DNA of 27,778 nucleotides from Megasphaera sp. UBA1696 (lineage in GTDB: Bacteria > Bacillota > Negativicutes > Veillonellales > Megasphaeraceae): positions 1 through 27,778 of the forward strand of contig DCJQ01000033.1 in NCBI GenBank assembly GCA_002319965.1. The letters are read 5' to 3'. Below the pieces are notes generated by a model. The model searched no databases. It was not told where the DNA came from and saw nothing but the letters and a program-made list of their open reading frames with translations. The translations under genes and the position numbers were made by a program. This document shows positions 1-8,062 of this stretch, one piece after another (position 1 is the stretch's first letter; the number at the start of each line of letters is the position of its first letter).

Positions 1-56
1 TCCGAATTCATTATACAATCAACCAACCAAAAACTTTACGGGGCAATTGTGGTACA

Positions 57-86
57 TTGTCCGGAAATGTGGTAAACTAGTATAGT
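57..86 (+). promoter_or_regulatory. Candidate sigma-A-type promoter for the yacL operon
   Basis: A -35-like TTGTCC (57-62) is followed after 18 bases by TATAGT (81-86), 38 bases before the first start codon. The -10 matches the consensus at five of six bases and the -35 at four of six. A purine-rich stretch at 101-110 may act as the ribosome binding site, though it lies rather far from the ATG. In related genomes radA and disA often precede this gene, so transcription could also enter from upstream of the window. Confidence 0.5.
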
Positions 87-123
87 TGCAGTAAGATGTG
101 GAGAGAGAGGTGTCTTTTTACGT

Positions 124-1299
124 ATGGAAGATAAAACGGGTTCAGGTTATAAAGAACGAAAAACGAAGAAATTTAACGCCCGTATTGTAGCGGATAATAT
201 CATGAAGGGCGTTATCGTCTTGATCATGGTGGTCATTTTTGTCATGATTGCCGACCAGCTCATCGGGACGCCTTTTATCAGTGCAGAAATTGAAGGCGAA
301 TTTTTCCACGGCAGTATTTTCGGGACGACCATCATGGCCGTCATGACTTATATTGTCGGCATCATTCTCGGGGCCCTCGTCGGCTACGGTATTTCGCCGT
401 TTGCGCTGCGCCTCATTTGGGCGGCCATTCATCGTATTGAATTGGGACTCAATGATTTTGAAAGCCAGGATATCATCGTCGGGACGTTAGGTTTGCTTTT
501 TGGACTTATTATTGCAAATTTAATTGGATTGGCCTTCGCCCGACTGCCGATCATTGGCGCTTATGGACCGATTGTATTCAATATCGTCTTTGGGTACGCC
601 GGCATGAGCATTGCCGTCCGCAAGAAGAGCGAAATCATCGCCCTTGTAGGCAACCTGCGCCTTGGCCGGCCCAATAAGGAGCACAAGCGCAAGGAACTGG
701 AATTTTCCGGGAAACTCCTCGATACGAGTGCCATCATCGACGGCCGCATCGCTGAGATTTGCAGTACCGGTTTTCTCGAAGGACCGCTCTTGGTGCCGGT
801 CTTCGTTTTGGAAGAGCTCCAGCTCATCGCCGATTCGTCGGACTTATTGAAGCGCAATAAGGGACGCCGCGGCCTCGATATCTTAAAGCAGATGCAGGAA
901 GACAACTACGTCGAAGTACGCATCATCAATGACGATTTTGACGATGTCCAAGGTGTCGACTCCAAACTCGTCCGCCTGGGCCGCAAAATCAATGCCAAGG
1001 TCGTCACCAACGACTACAACCTGAATAAGGTCGCCGGCCTTCAAGGCGTCGCCGTCCTCAACATCAACGATTTAGCCAATGCGTTGAAACCGGCCCGCGT
1101 TCCCGGTGAGCAGATGAACGTCCTCATCGTCAAGGCCGGCAAGGAAGAAAATCAAGGCGTTGCTTACCTCGACGACGGAACGATGATCGTCGTCGAAGAC
1201 GGTCAGAAATATATCGGCTCGACTATGCCGGTTACGGTTACGTCTGTCCTGCAGACATCGGCCGGCCGCATGATATTTGTAAAAATCGCAAATGAGTAG
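124..1299 (+). CDS. yacL: PIN-TRAM domain integral membrane protein (YacL family)
   Basis: This 391-residue protein has four hydrophobic segments at roughly residues 25-47, 65-92, 118-140 and 143-163. A cytosolic PIN nuclease-like domain follows (about 195-315) and then a C-terminal TRAM RNA-binding domain (about 325-391). The PIN signature DTSAIIDGR begins with an acidic metal-ligand candidate at D200, and further acidic residues lie in LEELQ and VTNDYNLNK. The family is thought to be a membrane-tethered RNase-like protein, but its substrate is not settled. It is the first gene of the operon, and its TAG stop lies ten bases before the preferred ispDF start. The gene order before ispD and gltX matches the Bacillus yacL locus. 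The family assignment is secure; nuclease activity is inferred. Confidence 0.93.
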   Translation: MEDKTGSGYKERKTKKFNARIVADNIMKGVIVLIMVVIFVMIADQLIGTPFISAEIEGEFFHGSIFGTTIMAVMTYIVGIILGALVGYGISPFALRLIWAAIHRIELGLNDFESQDIIVGTLGLLFGLIIANLIGLAFARLPIIGAYGPIVFNIVFGYAGMSIAVRKKSEIIALVGNLRLGRPNKEHKRKELEFSGKLLDTSAIIDGRIAEICSTGFLEGPLLVPVFVLEELQLIADSSDLLKRNKGRRGLDILKQMQEDNYVEVRIINDDFDDVQGVDSKLVRLGRKINAKVVTNDYNLNKVAGLQGVAVLNINDLANALKPARVPGEQMNVLIVKAGKEENQGVAYLDDGTMIVVEDGQKYIGSTMPVTVTSVLQTSAGRMIFVKIANE

Positions 1300-1308
1300 G
1301 TGAAATGT

Positions 1309-2478
1309 GTGAAAGTATCTGTCATCGTGGTAGCGGCCGGCACAGGGAGCCGCTTCGGTTACGAGCGGAATAAACTCTTTTATCCGCTGTGCGGCGAACC
1401 TGTCCTGACCCATACCCTGCGGAACATCTTCGCAGCCCGCTCGGTCCATGAAGTGGTCATCGTCCATTCCCGCATCGATACCAAGGAGATCCGCCGTATT
1501 GTCAATGATCTCCATCCCATTCAGCCCGTGCGCTATACCCTGGGCGGGGCTGAACGAGAGGATTCGGTGTATAATGGACTCTTGGCCGTCAGTCCCGACA
1601 TGGACGTCGTCATGGTCCACGACGGGGCCCGGCCTTTTGCTACCCCCGATTGGTACGACCAGGGGGCCGTCATGATGGAGACCTCCCGGGCGGCCATTTA
1701 CGGCATTCCTTTAAAGGATACCATTAAAGTCCGCGGTGACGACGGCCGGCTCCATACGCTGAACCGCAGCCGCTTGGTGGCGGCCCAGACGCCGCAGATC
1801 TTCCATCGGGACTTATTGATGGAAGCCCATAAACAGGCGCGGCTGAAAGGGCTTAAGGCGACGGATGACGCATCCCTCGTCGAGGCTATGGGCGTGCCCG
1901 TCGTCATCCTCGAAGGCAGCGATAAGAACCGCAAGGTGACGACTCGCGACGACATTCCCATCCTGTCCTTGTACCTGAAAGGGCGGGAGGTCCAGCGCAT
2001 CGGTACCGGCTACGATGTCCACCGCCTGATCAAAGGGCGGCCGCTCATTCTCGGCGGCGTTGCCATTCCCTTTGATCGGGGACTTGAAGGCCACTCCGAT
2101 GCCGACGTCCTTATTCACGCTGTCATGGACGCCTTATTAGGCGCGGCAGGGCTTCGCGATATCGGGACCTATTTTCCCGATACGGATGAGAACTTTAAAG
2201 ACATTTCCAGCCTGGTGCTGCTCTCTAAAGTTCGCCATCTCTTGCAGGAAAAGTGTTGCCGCATCGTCAATCTTGACGTAACGCTGTTGGCACAGCAGCC
2301 TAAAATCAAACCTTTTGTGCCGCAGATGATTGAAAATATTGCCGAGGCCCTGCGGATTTCTAAGTCGGCCGTTTCCGTCAAAGCGACGACGACCGAAAAA
2401 TTAGGATTCGTCGGCCGGGAAGAAGGGATGGCAGCTCAAGCGGCGGCCATGATCCTAAGCTATCAATCGTACCTATAA
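1309..2478 (+). CDS. ispDF: Bifunctional IspD-IspF: 2-C-methyl-D-erythritol 4-phosphate cytidylyltransferase / 2,4-cyclodiphosphate synthase
   Basis: One uninterrupted frame carries two consecutive enzymes of the MEP isoprenoid pathway. The N-terminal IspD half (about residues 1-220) attaches CMP to methylerythritol phosphate; it shows the nucleotide-binding AAGTGSRFG motif and VHDGARPF. The C-terminal IspF half (about 230-389) forms the cyclodiphosphate; it shows GTGYDVHRL, whose D236 and H238 are expected metal ligands, then GHSDADVLIHAVMDAL and TTTEKLGF. The intermediate enzyme IspE is not encoded here. I prefer the GTG at 1309 because AGGTGA sits five bases upstream; an in-frame GTG at 1300 has no ribosome binding site. 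Firmicutes usually carry ispD and ispF as separate neighbouring genes, so the fusion is notable. Fused forms are well known in alpha- and epsilonproteobacteria. Confidence 0.95.
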   Translation: MKVSVIVVAAGTGSRFGYERNKLFYPLCGEPVLTHTLRNIFAARSVHEVVIVHSRIDTKEIRRIVNDLHPIQPVRYTLGGAEREDSVYNGLLAVSPDMDVVMVHDGARPFATPDWYDQGAVMMETSRAAIYGIPLKDTIKVRGDDGRLHTLNRSRLVAAQTPQIFHRDLLMEAHKQARLKGLKATDDASLVEAMGVPVVILEGSDKNRKVTTRDDIPILSLYLKGREVQRIGTGYDVHRLIKGRPLILGGVAIPFDRGLEGHSDADVLIHAVMDALLGAAGLRDIGTYFPDTDENFKDISSLVLLSKVRHLLQEKCCRIVNLDVTLLAQQPKIKPFVPQMIENIAEALRISKSAVSVKATTTEKLGFVGREEGMAAQAAAMILSYQSYL

Positions 2479-2502
2479 GTATGTATTTAGGAGGAATTTT
2501 TT

Positions 2503-3960
2503 ATGTCACAGGAAGTACGCGTTCGTTTTGCTCCGAGCCCGACGGGACCGTTCCATATCGGCGGCGCCCGTTCGGCACTGTTCAACTACCTTGTCGCTAA
2601 ACACACGAACGGCAAGTTCGTCGTCCGCATCGAAGATACGGACCGCAAACGTTCGACGTCCGAATCGGAAGAAAATATTAAAGAAGCTTTGAAATGGCTG
2701 GGCATTACCTGGGATGAAGGTATCGATGTCGGCGGTGCCGACGGCCCGTATCGCCAGACCGAACGCCTGGACATTTATCAGAAATATACGGATAAGCTCT
2801 TGGCTGAAGGAAAAGCCTACTACTGTTTCTGCACGCCGGAAGAATTGGAAGCCGAAAAGAACGCCCAGCTGGCTAAGGGCGAAACGCCGGTATACTCGGG
2901 AAAATGCGCCGATCTTCCGAAAGAAACGGTCGAACAGTACTTAAAAGAAGGCCGTCCTCATGTCATCCGCATCAAGACGCCGAAAAATGAAACGATCGAA
3001 CTGGACGACCTGGTCCGGGGCCACGTCTCCTTCGATTCCAACAACGTCGGCGACTTCGTCATCGTCAAATCCGACGGCATTCCGGTCTATAACTACTGCG
3101 TCGTCCTCGACGATGCCCTGATGCACATCACCCACGTCATCCGTGCCGAAGAACACCTGTCCAATACGCCGCGTCAGCTGGTCATCTATAAAGCTCTCGG
3201 TTTCGATGCCCCGCAGTTTGCCCACGTATCGCTGATCCTCGGCGCCGACAAGAAGAAGATGAGTAAGCGCCACGGCGCAACTTCCGTTCAGCAGTACCGC
3301 GATATGGGCTATCTGCCGGATGCCTTGGTAAACTTCCTGGCCCTCCTCGGTTGGACGCCGGACAGCGACCAGGAAATCTTCAGCCGCGACGAATTGAATG
3401 AACAGTTTTCACTGAGCCGCGTGGCGAAGAATCCGGCCGTCTTCGATATTGAAAAATTGAACTGGATCAACTTCCATTACATGAAAGAACTCGATGAAGA
3501 TGCGCTCTACACCTTGTGCCTGCCCCATCTCCAAAAGGCCGGTTATGCCAGTGAAAACCCGGACAGCCGCGAAGCTGCCTGGCTGAAATCGGTTTGCGCC
3601 GCCATGCGCGAACACGTTCAGTACGGCGCTCAGATCGTCGATGCCGCCAAGGTTTTCTTCACCGAAGACTATGCTCCGGAAAATGAAGAAACGGCAGCCG
3701 TCCTCGCCGAAGAAACGGCCCCGGCCGTCCTGTCCATGTTCCGCGACGAACTGAAGGCCCTCGATGAAGTCACAGCCGACACGGTACAGCCCTTGTTCAA
3801 AAAGATTCAAAAGGGCCTCAAAGTAAAGGGCAAATTCGTCTACATGCCGATTCGCGTGGCCATTACCGGCGTCATGCATGGTCCCGATTTGAACGTCATC
3901 GTCGCCCTCATGGGCCGCGAAAAAGTTTTGGATCGCCTGAGTGCCGTCCTTGATAAATAA
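2503..3960 (+). CDS. gltX: Glutamyl-tRNA synthetase
   Basis: This 485-residue class I synthetase charges tRNA-Glu, and possibly tRNA-Gln if the organism uses the amidotransferase route. The HIGH-type signature is HIGG at residues 18-21, after FAPSPTG. The KMSKR loop lies at 252-256 in KKKMSKRHG. The C-terminal anticodon-binding region is full length for the bacterial enzyme. The ATG at 2503 follows AGGAGG at good spacing, 24 bases after ispDF, with no promoter or terminator between them, so co-transcription is likely. Discriminating and non-discriminating forms cannot be told apart by eye. Confidence 0.97.
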   Translation: MSQEVRVRFAPSPTGPFHIGGARSALFNYLVAKHTNGKFVVRIEDTDRKRSTSESEENIKEALKWLGITWDEGIDVGGADGPYRQTERLDIYQKYTDKLLAEGKAYYCFCTPEELEAEKNAQLAKGETPVYSGKCADLPKETVEQYLKEGRPHVIRIKTPKNETIELDDLVRGHVSFDSNNVGDFVIVKSDGIPVYNYCVVLDDALMHITHVIRAEEHLSNTPRQLVIYKALGFDAPQFAHVSLILGADKKKMSKRHGATSVQQYRDMGYLPDALVNFLALLGWTPDSDQEIFSRDELNEQFSLSRVAKNPAVFDIEKLNWINFHYMKELDEDALYTLCLPHLQKAGYASENPDSREAAWLKSVCAAMREHVQYGAQIVDAAKVFFTEDYAPENEETAAVLAEETAPAVLSMFRDELKALDEVTADTVQPLFKKIQKGLKVKGKFVYMPIRVAITGVMHGPDLNVIVALMGREKVLDRLSAVLDK

Positions 3961-3973
3961 TAATGATTATATC

Positions 3974-4002
3974 TTGACAGATAAGTGATTATTGGGTACT
4001 AT
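3974..4002 (+). promoter_or_regulatory. Promoter for the T-box leader and cysS
   Basis: A perfect TTGACA (3974-3979) is followed after 17 bases by TACTAT (3997-4002), a four-of-six match to the -10. It begins 14 bases after the gltX stop and lies upstream of the T-box leader. This gives cysS and the genes after it an entry point independent of yacL-ispDF-gltX. Confidence 0.7.
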
Positions 4003-4054
4003 ATACGTACATATTAATTAATAACATGTATCAAATAGTATGTTTGAATACGCA

Positions 4055-4284
4055 TCTGCGATGAGCAAAATGAGTTGCAGTGGCATCCGCCAGAGAGAAA
4101 AAGCCGTGGCTGAGAGCTTTTTCAGGTCATAAGACTGCAACGCTGCCTTTGTGAGCAGGCCGGGTGAATGGAGTAATCCGGTCCGGGTGCGCCCGTTACT
4201 GCGCAGTAAAGATTACGGCTGTGCCGTAAAAACAGAGTGGAACCGCGGGCCACCGTCTCTGTCATAAGGGATGGTGGCTTTTTT
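4055..4284 (+). promoter_or_regulatory. T-box riboswitch (cysteine-type) upstream of cysS
   Basis: The 350-base gap between gltX and cysS is filled by a T-box leader. The conserved T-box sequence AGAGTGGAACCGCGGG is at 4234-4249. Stem I begins near GCGATGAGC (about 4058), with the conserved CAGAGAG at 4091-4097. A specifier candidate TGC (4136-4138), a cysteine codon, precedes the GTGAGC segment, which fits the gene controlled. A terminator follows: an 11-pair stem with two wobbles (4249-4259 with 4268-4278) and six T residues. Uncharged tRNA-Cys would stabilise the competing antiterminator and allow cysS expression. The T-box itself is secure; the specifier was placed by eye. Confidence 0.93.
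4249..4284 (+). terminator. T-box-controlled intrinsic terminator
   Basis: GCCACCGTCTC pairs with GGGATGGTGGC around an eight-base loop and is followed by TTTTTT. The left arm overlaps the end of the T-box sequence, as expected for mutually exclusive terminator and antiterminator folds. Confidence 0.88.
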
Positions 4285-4310
4285 GGTTTAATTTTCAGGG
4301 GGGTAACAGT

Positions 4311-5756
4311 ATGAGAGAACTGAAAGTATACAATACGCTGACTCGTAAAAAGGAGACCTTCGTTCCCGTCACGCCGGGCCAGGTCAAAATGTATGTCTGT
4401 GGCATCACGCCGTATAACCATTCCCACATGGGGAATGCCCGTCCCTTCGTAACCTGGGACGTCATCCAGCGCTACCTGGAACACCTCGGCTACGAAGTCA
4501 CGCATATCCAGAATTTCACCGACGTCGACGACAAGATCATCAACGCCGCCAATGGGGAAGGCGTCAGCTGGGATACGATTTCCAACCGCTACATTGCGGC
4601 CTACTTCGACGTCATGGATAAGCTCCATATCCGTCGGGCTGACCGTTATCCCCGTGTTTCGGAACATATGGATGACATCATTGAAATGGTACAGGGCCTG
4701 GTCGATAAGGGCGATGCCTATGTCATTGACAATGACGTTTATTACAGTGTCGAAAAATTTGACGACTACGGTGAATTGAGCGGCCGCAGCCTCGATGACA
4801 TGGAAGCCCGCGCCCGCATTGAAGTCGACGACCGCAAGCACAATCCCATGGACTTTGCCCTTTGGAAAGGGGCCAAACCGGGTGAACCGGCATGGGACAG
4901 CCCTTGGGGCAAAGGCCGTCCGGGCTGGCATATCGAATGCTCGGCTATGAGCCATAAGTACCTCGGCGATACCTTTGACTTCCACGGCGGCGGCAGCGAC
5001 CTCATTTTCCCGCATCATGAAAATGAAATTGCCCAGTCTGAAGCCTACACCGGCAAGAAGCCCATGGTTAAATACTGGCTGCACAACGGGTTCATTACGA
5101 TCAACTCGGAAAAGATGAGTAAGTCCTTGAACAACTTCTTCCTGGTAAAAGACGTCCTGGCTCATTACAGCCCCGATGCTCTGCGTTTCTTCCTCATTTC
5201 CAACCACTATCGCAGCCCCTTGGACTTCAGCGACGAACGCTTGGATGAAATGACACGCAGCCTGGAACGCTTGGGCACGGCCATCGACAACGTCTTGGAA
5301 CTCATGGAAATGCCGGCCGGCAGCAAATCGAACGAAGCCGAACAGCTCTTGGCAGCAGCTAAGAAGGATGAAGACGACTTTGAAACGGCCATGTGCGACG
5401 ACTTCAACACGGCTCTGGCCAGTGCTGCCATGTTCGATTTGGCCAAGAATGTCAATATTTATAAAAATGCCGTCGTCACCAACAACGTCCCCGTCGACTC
5501 GGCCATCATGTCGGAAGTAAAACGAATCTTCAAGACCTTTACGGATATCCTCGGTATCTTGGAAGAACGCTGGGAAGGGCAGAAAGCCAATGCCAGCAGC
5601 AAGGACTACGACGATTTGATGCAGGTCATCCTCGACATCCGTCAGGAATGCCGTGTCCAGAAACAGTTTGCCCTGGCCGACGCCATCCGCAATAAACTGG
5701 CCGCCCTCGGTATCACCATCGAAGATTCTCCCCAGGGAGCACGCTGGAAAAAGTGA
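4311..5756 (+). CDS. cysS: Cysteinyl-tRNA synthetase
   Basis: This 481-residue class I enzyme charges tRNA-Cys. The zinc-ligand cysteine is C30 in VCGITPYNHSHMGN, and the HIGH motif appears as HMGN (39-42). Further zinc-site candidates lie in the IECSAMS and HHENE segments. The KMSKS loop is at 268-272. The length is normal for the family. The ATG follows a G-rich Shine-Dalgarno (GGGGGG, about 4299-4304). Expression is predicted to depend on the T-box leader. The stop overlaps the GTG of mrnC by four bases, so translation is probably coupled. The cysE gene found between gltX and cysS in Bacillus is absent here. Confidence 0.97.
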   Translation: MRELKVYNTLTRKKETFVPVTPGQVKMYVCGITPYNHSHMGNARPFVTWDVIQRYLEHLGYEVTHIQNFTDVDDKIINAANGEGVSWDTISNRYIAAYFDVMDKLHIRRADRYPRVSEHMDDIIEMVQGLVDKGDAYVIDNDVYYSVEKFDDYGELSGRSLDDMEARARIEVDDRKHNPMDFALWKGAKPGEPAWDSPWGKGRPGWHIECSAMSHKYLGDTFDFHGGGSDLIFPHHENEIAQSEAYTGKKPMVKYWLHNGFITINSEKMSKSLNNFFLVKDVLAHYSPDALRFFLISNHYRSPLDFSDERLDEMTRSLERLGTAIDNVLELMEMPAGSKSNEAEQLLAAAKKDEDDFETAMCDDFNTALASAAMFDLAKNVNIYKNAVVTNNVPVDSAIMSEVKRIFKTFTDILGILEERWEGQKANASSKDYDDLMQVILDIRQECRVQKQFALADAIRNKLAALGITIEDSPQGARWKK

Positions 5757-6238
5757 AATTCAAACAACTCCAAGCCTTAAAAAAACGGGCCTATCAGGCC
5801 TTTGCCGAAGGCAAGTGCCTCGATGTCCCTGAAAGCGATGCAGCCCGTCTCGATTCCATCAACCTGGCCTTTGTCGGCGACGCTTATTATGCCCTGACCC
5901 TGCGCAAGCGCCTCGTTGAAACGGGGATTCCCCAGGTACAGGTCCTCCACGGCCTGGCCGCGGAATTCGTATCGGCCAAGGCCCAGGCCTGGGTCTACCG
6001 CCGCCTTCGCGATACCCTTACGGAAGAAGAGAAAAGCGTCTGTCAAAGGGCGCGGAACGCCCATACCTTGGCGCCTAAAAGTGCGACTGTTGCCGAATAC
6101 CACGACAGCACGGCCCTTGAAGCGCTAGTCGGCTTTTTGGTCATGGCCGGGCAGGAAGAACGACTGGCTGAGATTATGGAACAGATTTATGAAGAGACAA
6201 AGGCTTACTGCAGCCAAACCAGAGGAGGTAAGGAATGA
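5753..6238 (+). CDS. mrnC: Mini-ribonuclease 3 (23S rRNA maturation)
   Basis: This 161-residue protein has the compact RNase III fold without a dsRNA-binding domain, as expected for Mini-III. The signature region LAFVGDAYYALTLRKRL lies near residues 38-54, and the conserved HTLAPKS and YHDSTALEALVGFL segments follow. The known role of the family is trimming 23S rRNA ends, aided by ribosomal protein L3. The GTG start overlaps the cysS stop (GTGA), and the stop overlaps the rlmB start (ATGA). This tight packing predicts translational coupling across cysS-mrnC-rlmB. The same order occurs in Bacillus. Confidence 0.93.
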   Translation: MKFKQLQALKKRAYQAFAEGKCLDVPESDAARLDSINLAFVGDAYYALTLRKRLVETGIPQVQVLHGLAAEFVSAKAQAWVYRRLRDTLTEEEKSVCQRARNAHTLAPKSATVAEYHDSTALEALVGFLVMAGQEERLAEIMEQIYEETKAYCSQTRGGKE

Positions 6239-6987
6239 GCGCGGATACACTTATCATCGGGCGCAACAGCGTCACCGAAGCCTTGAAGGCCGGCCGGTCC
6301 ATTACCAAGATATACGTCGCTTCGGGCAATGAAACAAAGCCTTTGCAGCGGATTCGTGACTTGGCGGCTCAGGCGGATATCCTCGTCGAAGAGACGCCTT
6401 TAAAGGTCCTCCATCGCTTGGCACCGGACAACCGTCACCAAGGCGTCGTGGCTTTTGCCAAGGCCGTGGAATATGCCGACCTCACGGACGTCCTCATCGC
6501 CGCCGATGAAAAGGGGAAGGTTCCCTTTTTGGTTCTCCTCGACGGCCTGGAAGACGTCCACAACGTAGGGGCCATCATCCGGACGGCCGAATGTGCCGGT
6601 GCCGATGCCGTCCTCCTGCCGAAACGCCGGTCAGCGCCGATCAATGAAACGGTGGGCAAGACGTCGGCCGGAGCCATCGAATACCTGCCTTTGGTGCAGA
6701 TAGGGAATATTTCCCAGACGCTGAAACAACTCAAAAAACGGGGGTTTTGGGTTATCGGCGCCGATATGGAGGGGGAAACCGATTATTTCCACAGCTCTTT
6801 GACCGATCCCGTCGTCCTGGTCATCGGAAGTGAAGGACGGGGGATTTCCCATTTGGTCAAGGAGACCTGTGACGTCCTGGTCCAAATTCCCATGTTTGGC
6901 CACGTCAATTCTCTCAACGCCTCCGTAGCAGCGGCCTTGCTCATGTATGAAGTCGTGCGCCAGCGTCAGGCGAATACCATCAAATAA
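6235..6987 (+). CDS. rlmB: 23S rRNA (guanosine-2'-O-)-methyltransferase RlmB (TrmH/SpoU family)
   Basis: This 250-residue SpoU-family methyltransferase has an N-terminal substrate-binding domain (about 1-80) and a C-terminal knotted SAM-binding domain. Motif 1 is in LEDVHNVGAIIRTAECAG, motif 2 in VIGSEGRGI, and motif 3 in IPMFGHVNSLNASVAAALLMYE. The family methylates the ribose of a conserved guanosine in the 23S peptidyl-transferase region. Its ATG overlaps the mrnC stop and has a strong GAGGAGG Shine-Dalgarno inside mrnC. Another TrmH-type RNA target cannot be excluded, but the position after mrnC favours RlmB. The yacP (NYN nuclease) gene usually found next is missing. Confidence 0.92.
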   Translation: MSADTLIIGRNSVTEALKAGRSITKIYVASGNETKPLQRIRDLAAQADILVEETPLKVLHRLAPDNRHQGVVAFAKAVEYADLTDVLIAADEKGKVPFLVLLDGLEDVHNVGAIIRTAECAGADAVLLPKRRSAPINETVGKTSAGAIEYLPLVQIGNISQTLKQLKKRGFWVIGADMEGETDYFHSSLTDPVVLVIGSEGRGISHLVKETCDVLVQIPMFGHVNSLNASVAAALLMYEVVRQRQANTIK

Positions 6988-7001
6988 GTGAGGTGACGAT
7001 A

Positions 7002-7712
7002 ATGCAGGCAGCGTCTCATGAAACGGAAAAAAATGACCGCTTTGCAGGCATGAGTGATGAAGAAATCGTCAGGATTGCCCAGTCCGAAAAGGACGGGCAG
7101 GCTACCGATTATATCGTCCACAAGTACCGTAACTTTGTAAAATCGAAGGCCCGTGCCTACTTTCTCGTCGGTGCCGACCGGGATGACATCATCCAGGAAG
7201 GGATGATCGGCCTTTATAAGGCGACACGGGATTTTCGCGGTGATAAATTGTCGTCCTTTCGAGCCTTTGCCGAACTGTGCATTACCCGGCAGATCATTAC
7301 GGCCATCAAGACGGCGACGCGGCAGAAACACATACCCTTAAATTCTTACGTATCCCTCAATAAACCGATTTATGATGAAGATTCCGACCGGACTCTTCAG
7401 GATATCTTGTCGGGCATTCGCGTCAGCGACCCGGAAGAACTCATCATCGGACGGGAAGAATTCAACGATATCGAGCTGAAGATGAATGAAATCCTCAGCG
7501 ATTTGGAATGGAACGTCTTAACGGCCTATTTAGACGGCAAGTCCTATAATGAAATGTCACGAGAGCTCCATCGTCACGTAAAATCCATCGATAATGCCCT
7601 TCAGCGGGTCAAACGCAAGTTGGAACACTATTTGGAAACACGCAATGAAGAGGAAGGAATAGAAAAGATTGAGAAAGAGCCGAAATCAACTATTGATAGA
7701 AAGGCTAAATAA
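7002..7712 (+). CDS. sigH: RNA polymerase sigma factor SigH (sigma-30 type)
   Basis: This 236-residue sigma-70-family factor has region 2 motifs (GADRDDIIQEGMIGLYKATRDF, FRAFAELCITRQIITAIKTATRQKH) and a region 4 helix-turn-helix (LDGKSYNEMSRELHRHVKSIDNALQRVKRKL). These are characteristic of SigH from Bacillus and Clostridia. In spore formers SigH drives early sporulation and competence genes. A non-sporulating relative could keep it for competence or stationary-phase functions; the sequence does not decide this. The ATG at 7002 is chosen because GAGGTG lies six bases upstream; the in-frame GTG at 6993 falls inside that ribosome binding site. The highly charged C-terminus overlaps the next promoter. 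Confidence 0.93.
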   Translation: MQAASHETEKNDRFAGMSDEEIVRIAQSEKDGQATDYIVHKYRNFVKSKARAYFLVGADRDDIIQEGMIGLYKATRDFRGDKLSSFRAFAELCITRQIITAIKTATRQKHIPLNSYVSLNKPIYDEDSDRTLQDILSGIRVSDPEELIIGREEFNDIELKMNEILSDLEWNVLTAYLDGKSYNEMSRELHRHVKSIDNALQRVKRKLEHYLETRNEEEGIEKIEKEPKSTIDRKAK

Positions 7713-7721
7713 GTGTACAAT
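7693..7721 (+). promoter_or_regulatory. Promoter for secG overlapping the end of sigH
   Basis: TTGATA (7693-7698) is separated by exactly 17 bases from TACAAT (7716-7721). Each hexamer matches the consensus at five of six bases. The -35 lies inside the last codons of sigH and secG begins 36 bases after the -10. Confidence 0.72.
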
Positions 7722-7756
7722 GATACTGTTAGCGTCATTGTGTGAGGAGGATTAAC

Positions 7757-7993
7757 GTGATCACAGCATTAGAAATCATCGTTGTCATTTTGGCACTGCT
7801 CATCATCGGTGTTGTCGTAGCACAGAAGAGCAAGACCCAGGGGATGGGTGCGGGCTTTGGCGGCGGTGCCGACGACCTGTTTGGCAGTCGTGCCCGCGGC
7901 ATGGATGCCTTGCTTTCCAAAATGACTATCATCTTATCGGTATTGTTTGCCGTCTGTACCTTCGTGTTGGGCAGATTGATGCATACCTTTTAA
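7757..7993 (+). CDS. secG: Preprotein translocase subunit SecG
   Basis: This 78-residue protein has two membrane helices (about 2-22 and 54-74). The SecG-typical glycine-rich linker KTQGMGAGFGGGADDLFGSRARGMDALL lies between them. SecG assists SecYE in Sec-dependent export at the inner membrane. The GTG at 7757 is preferred because AGGAGG lies at 7744-7749; the in-frame GTG at 7742 precedes that signal. The neighbours rnr and smpB are the usual partners of secG in Firmicutes. A strong terminator-like hairpin begins 12 bases after its stop. Confidence 0.92.
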   Translation: MITALEIIVVILALLIIGVVVAQKSKTQGMGAGFGGGADDLFGSRARGMDALLSKMTIILSVLFAVCTFVLGRLMHTF

Positions 7994-8004
7994 TGAAACT
8001 AATG

Positions 8005-8035
8005 AGGGCTGTCGCATATGCGGCGGCTCTTTTTT
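8005..8035 (+). terminator. Strong intrinsic terminator (or attenuator) between secG and rnr
   Basis: AGGGCTGTCGC (8005-8015) pairs with GCGGCGGCTCT (8020-8030) as 11 pairs, three of them G-T wobbles, around an ATAT loop. A run of T residues (8030-8035) follows. Only 27 bases separate it from the rnr start, so little room remains for a separate promoter. Confidence 0.85.
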
Positions 8036-8062
8036 ATCATCTGTTCGGTCAGGAGGAGCACT

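Noticed and set aside
4122..5207. A 361-codon minus-strand frame across the T-box and cysS
   Set aside because: It is antisense to the conserved T-box leader and the cysS catalytic region and shows no recognisable motif.
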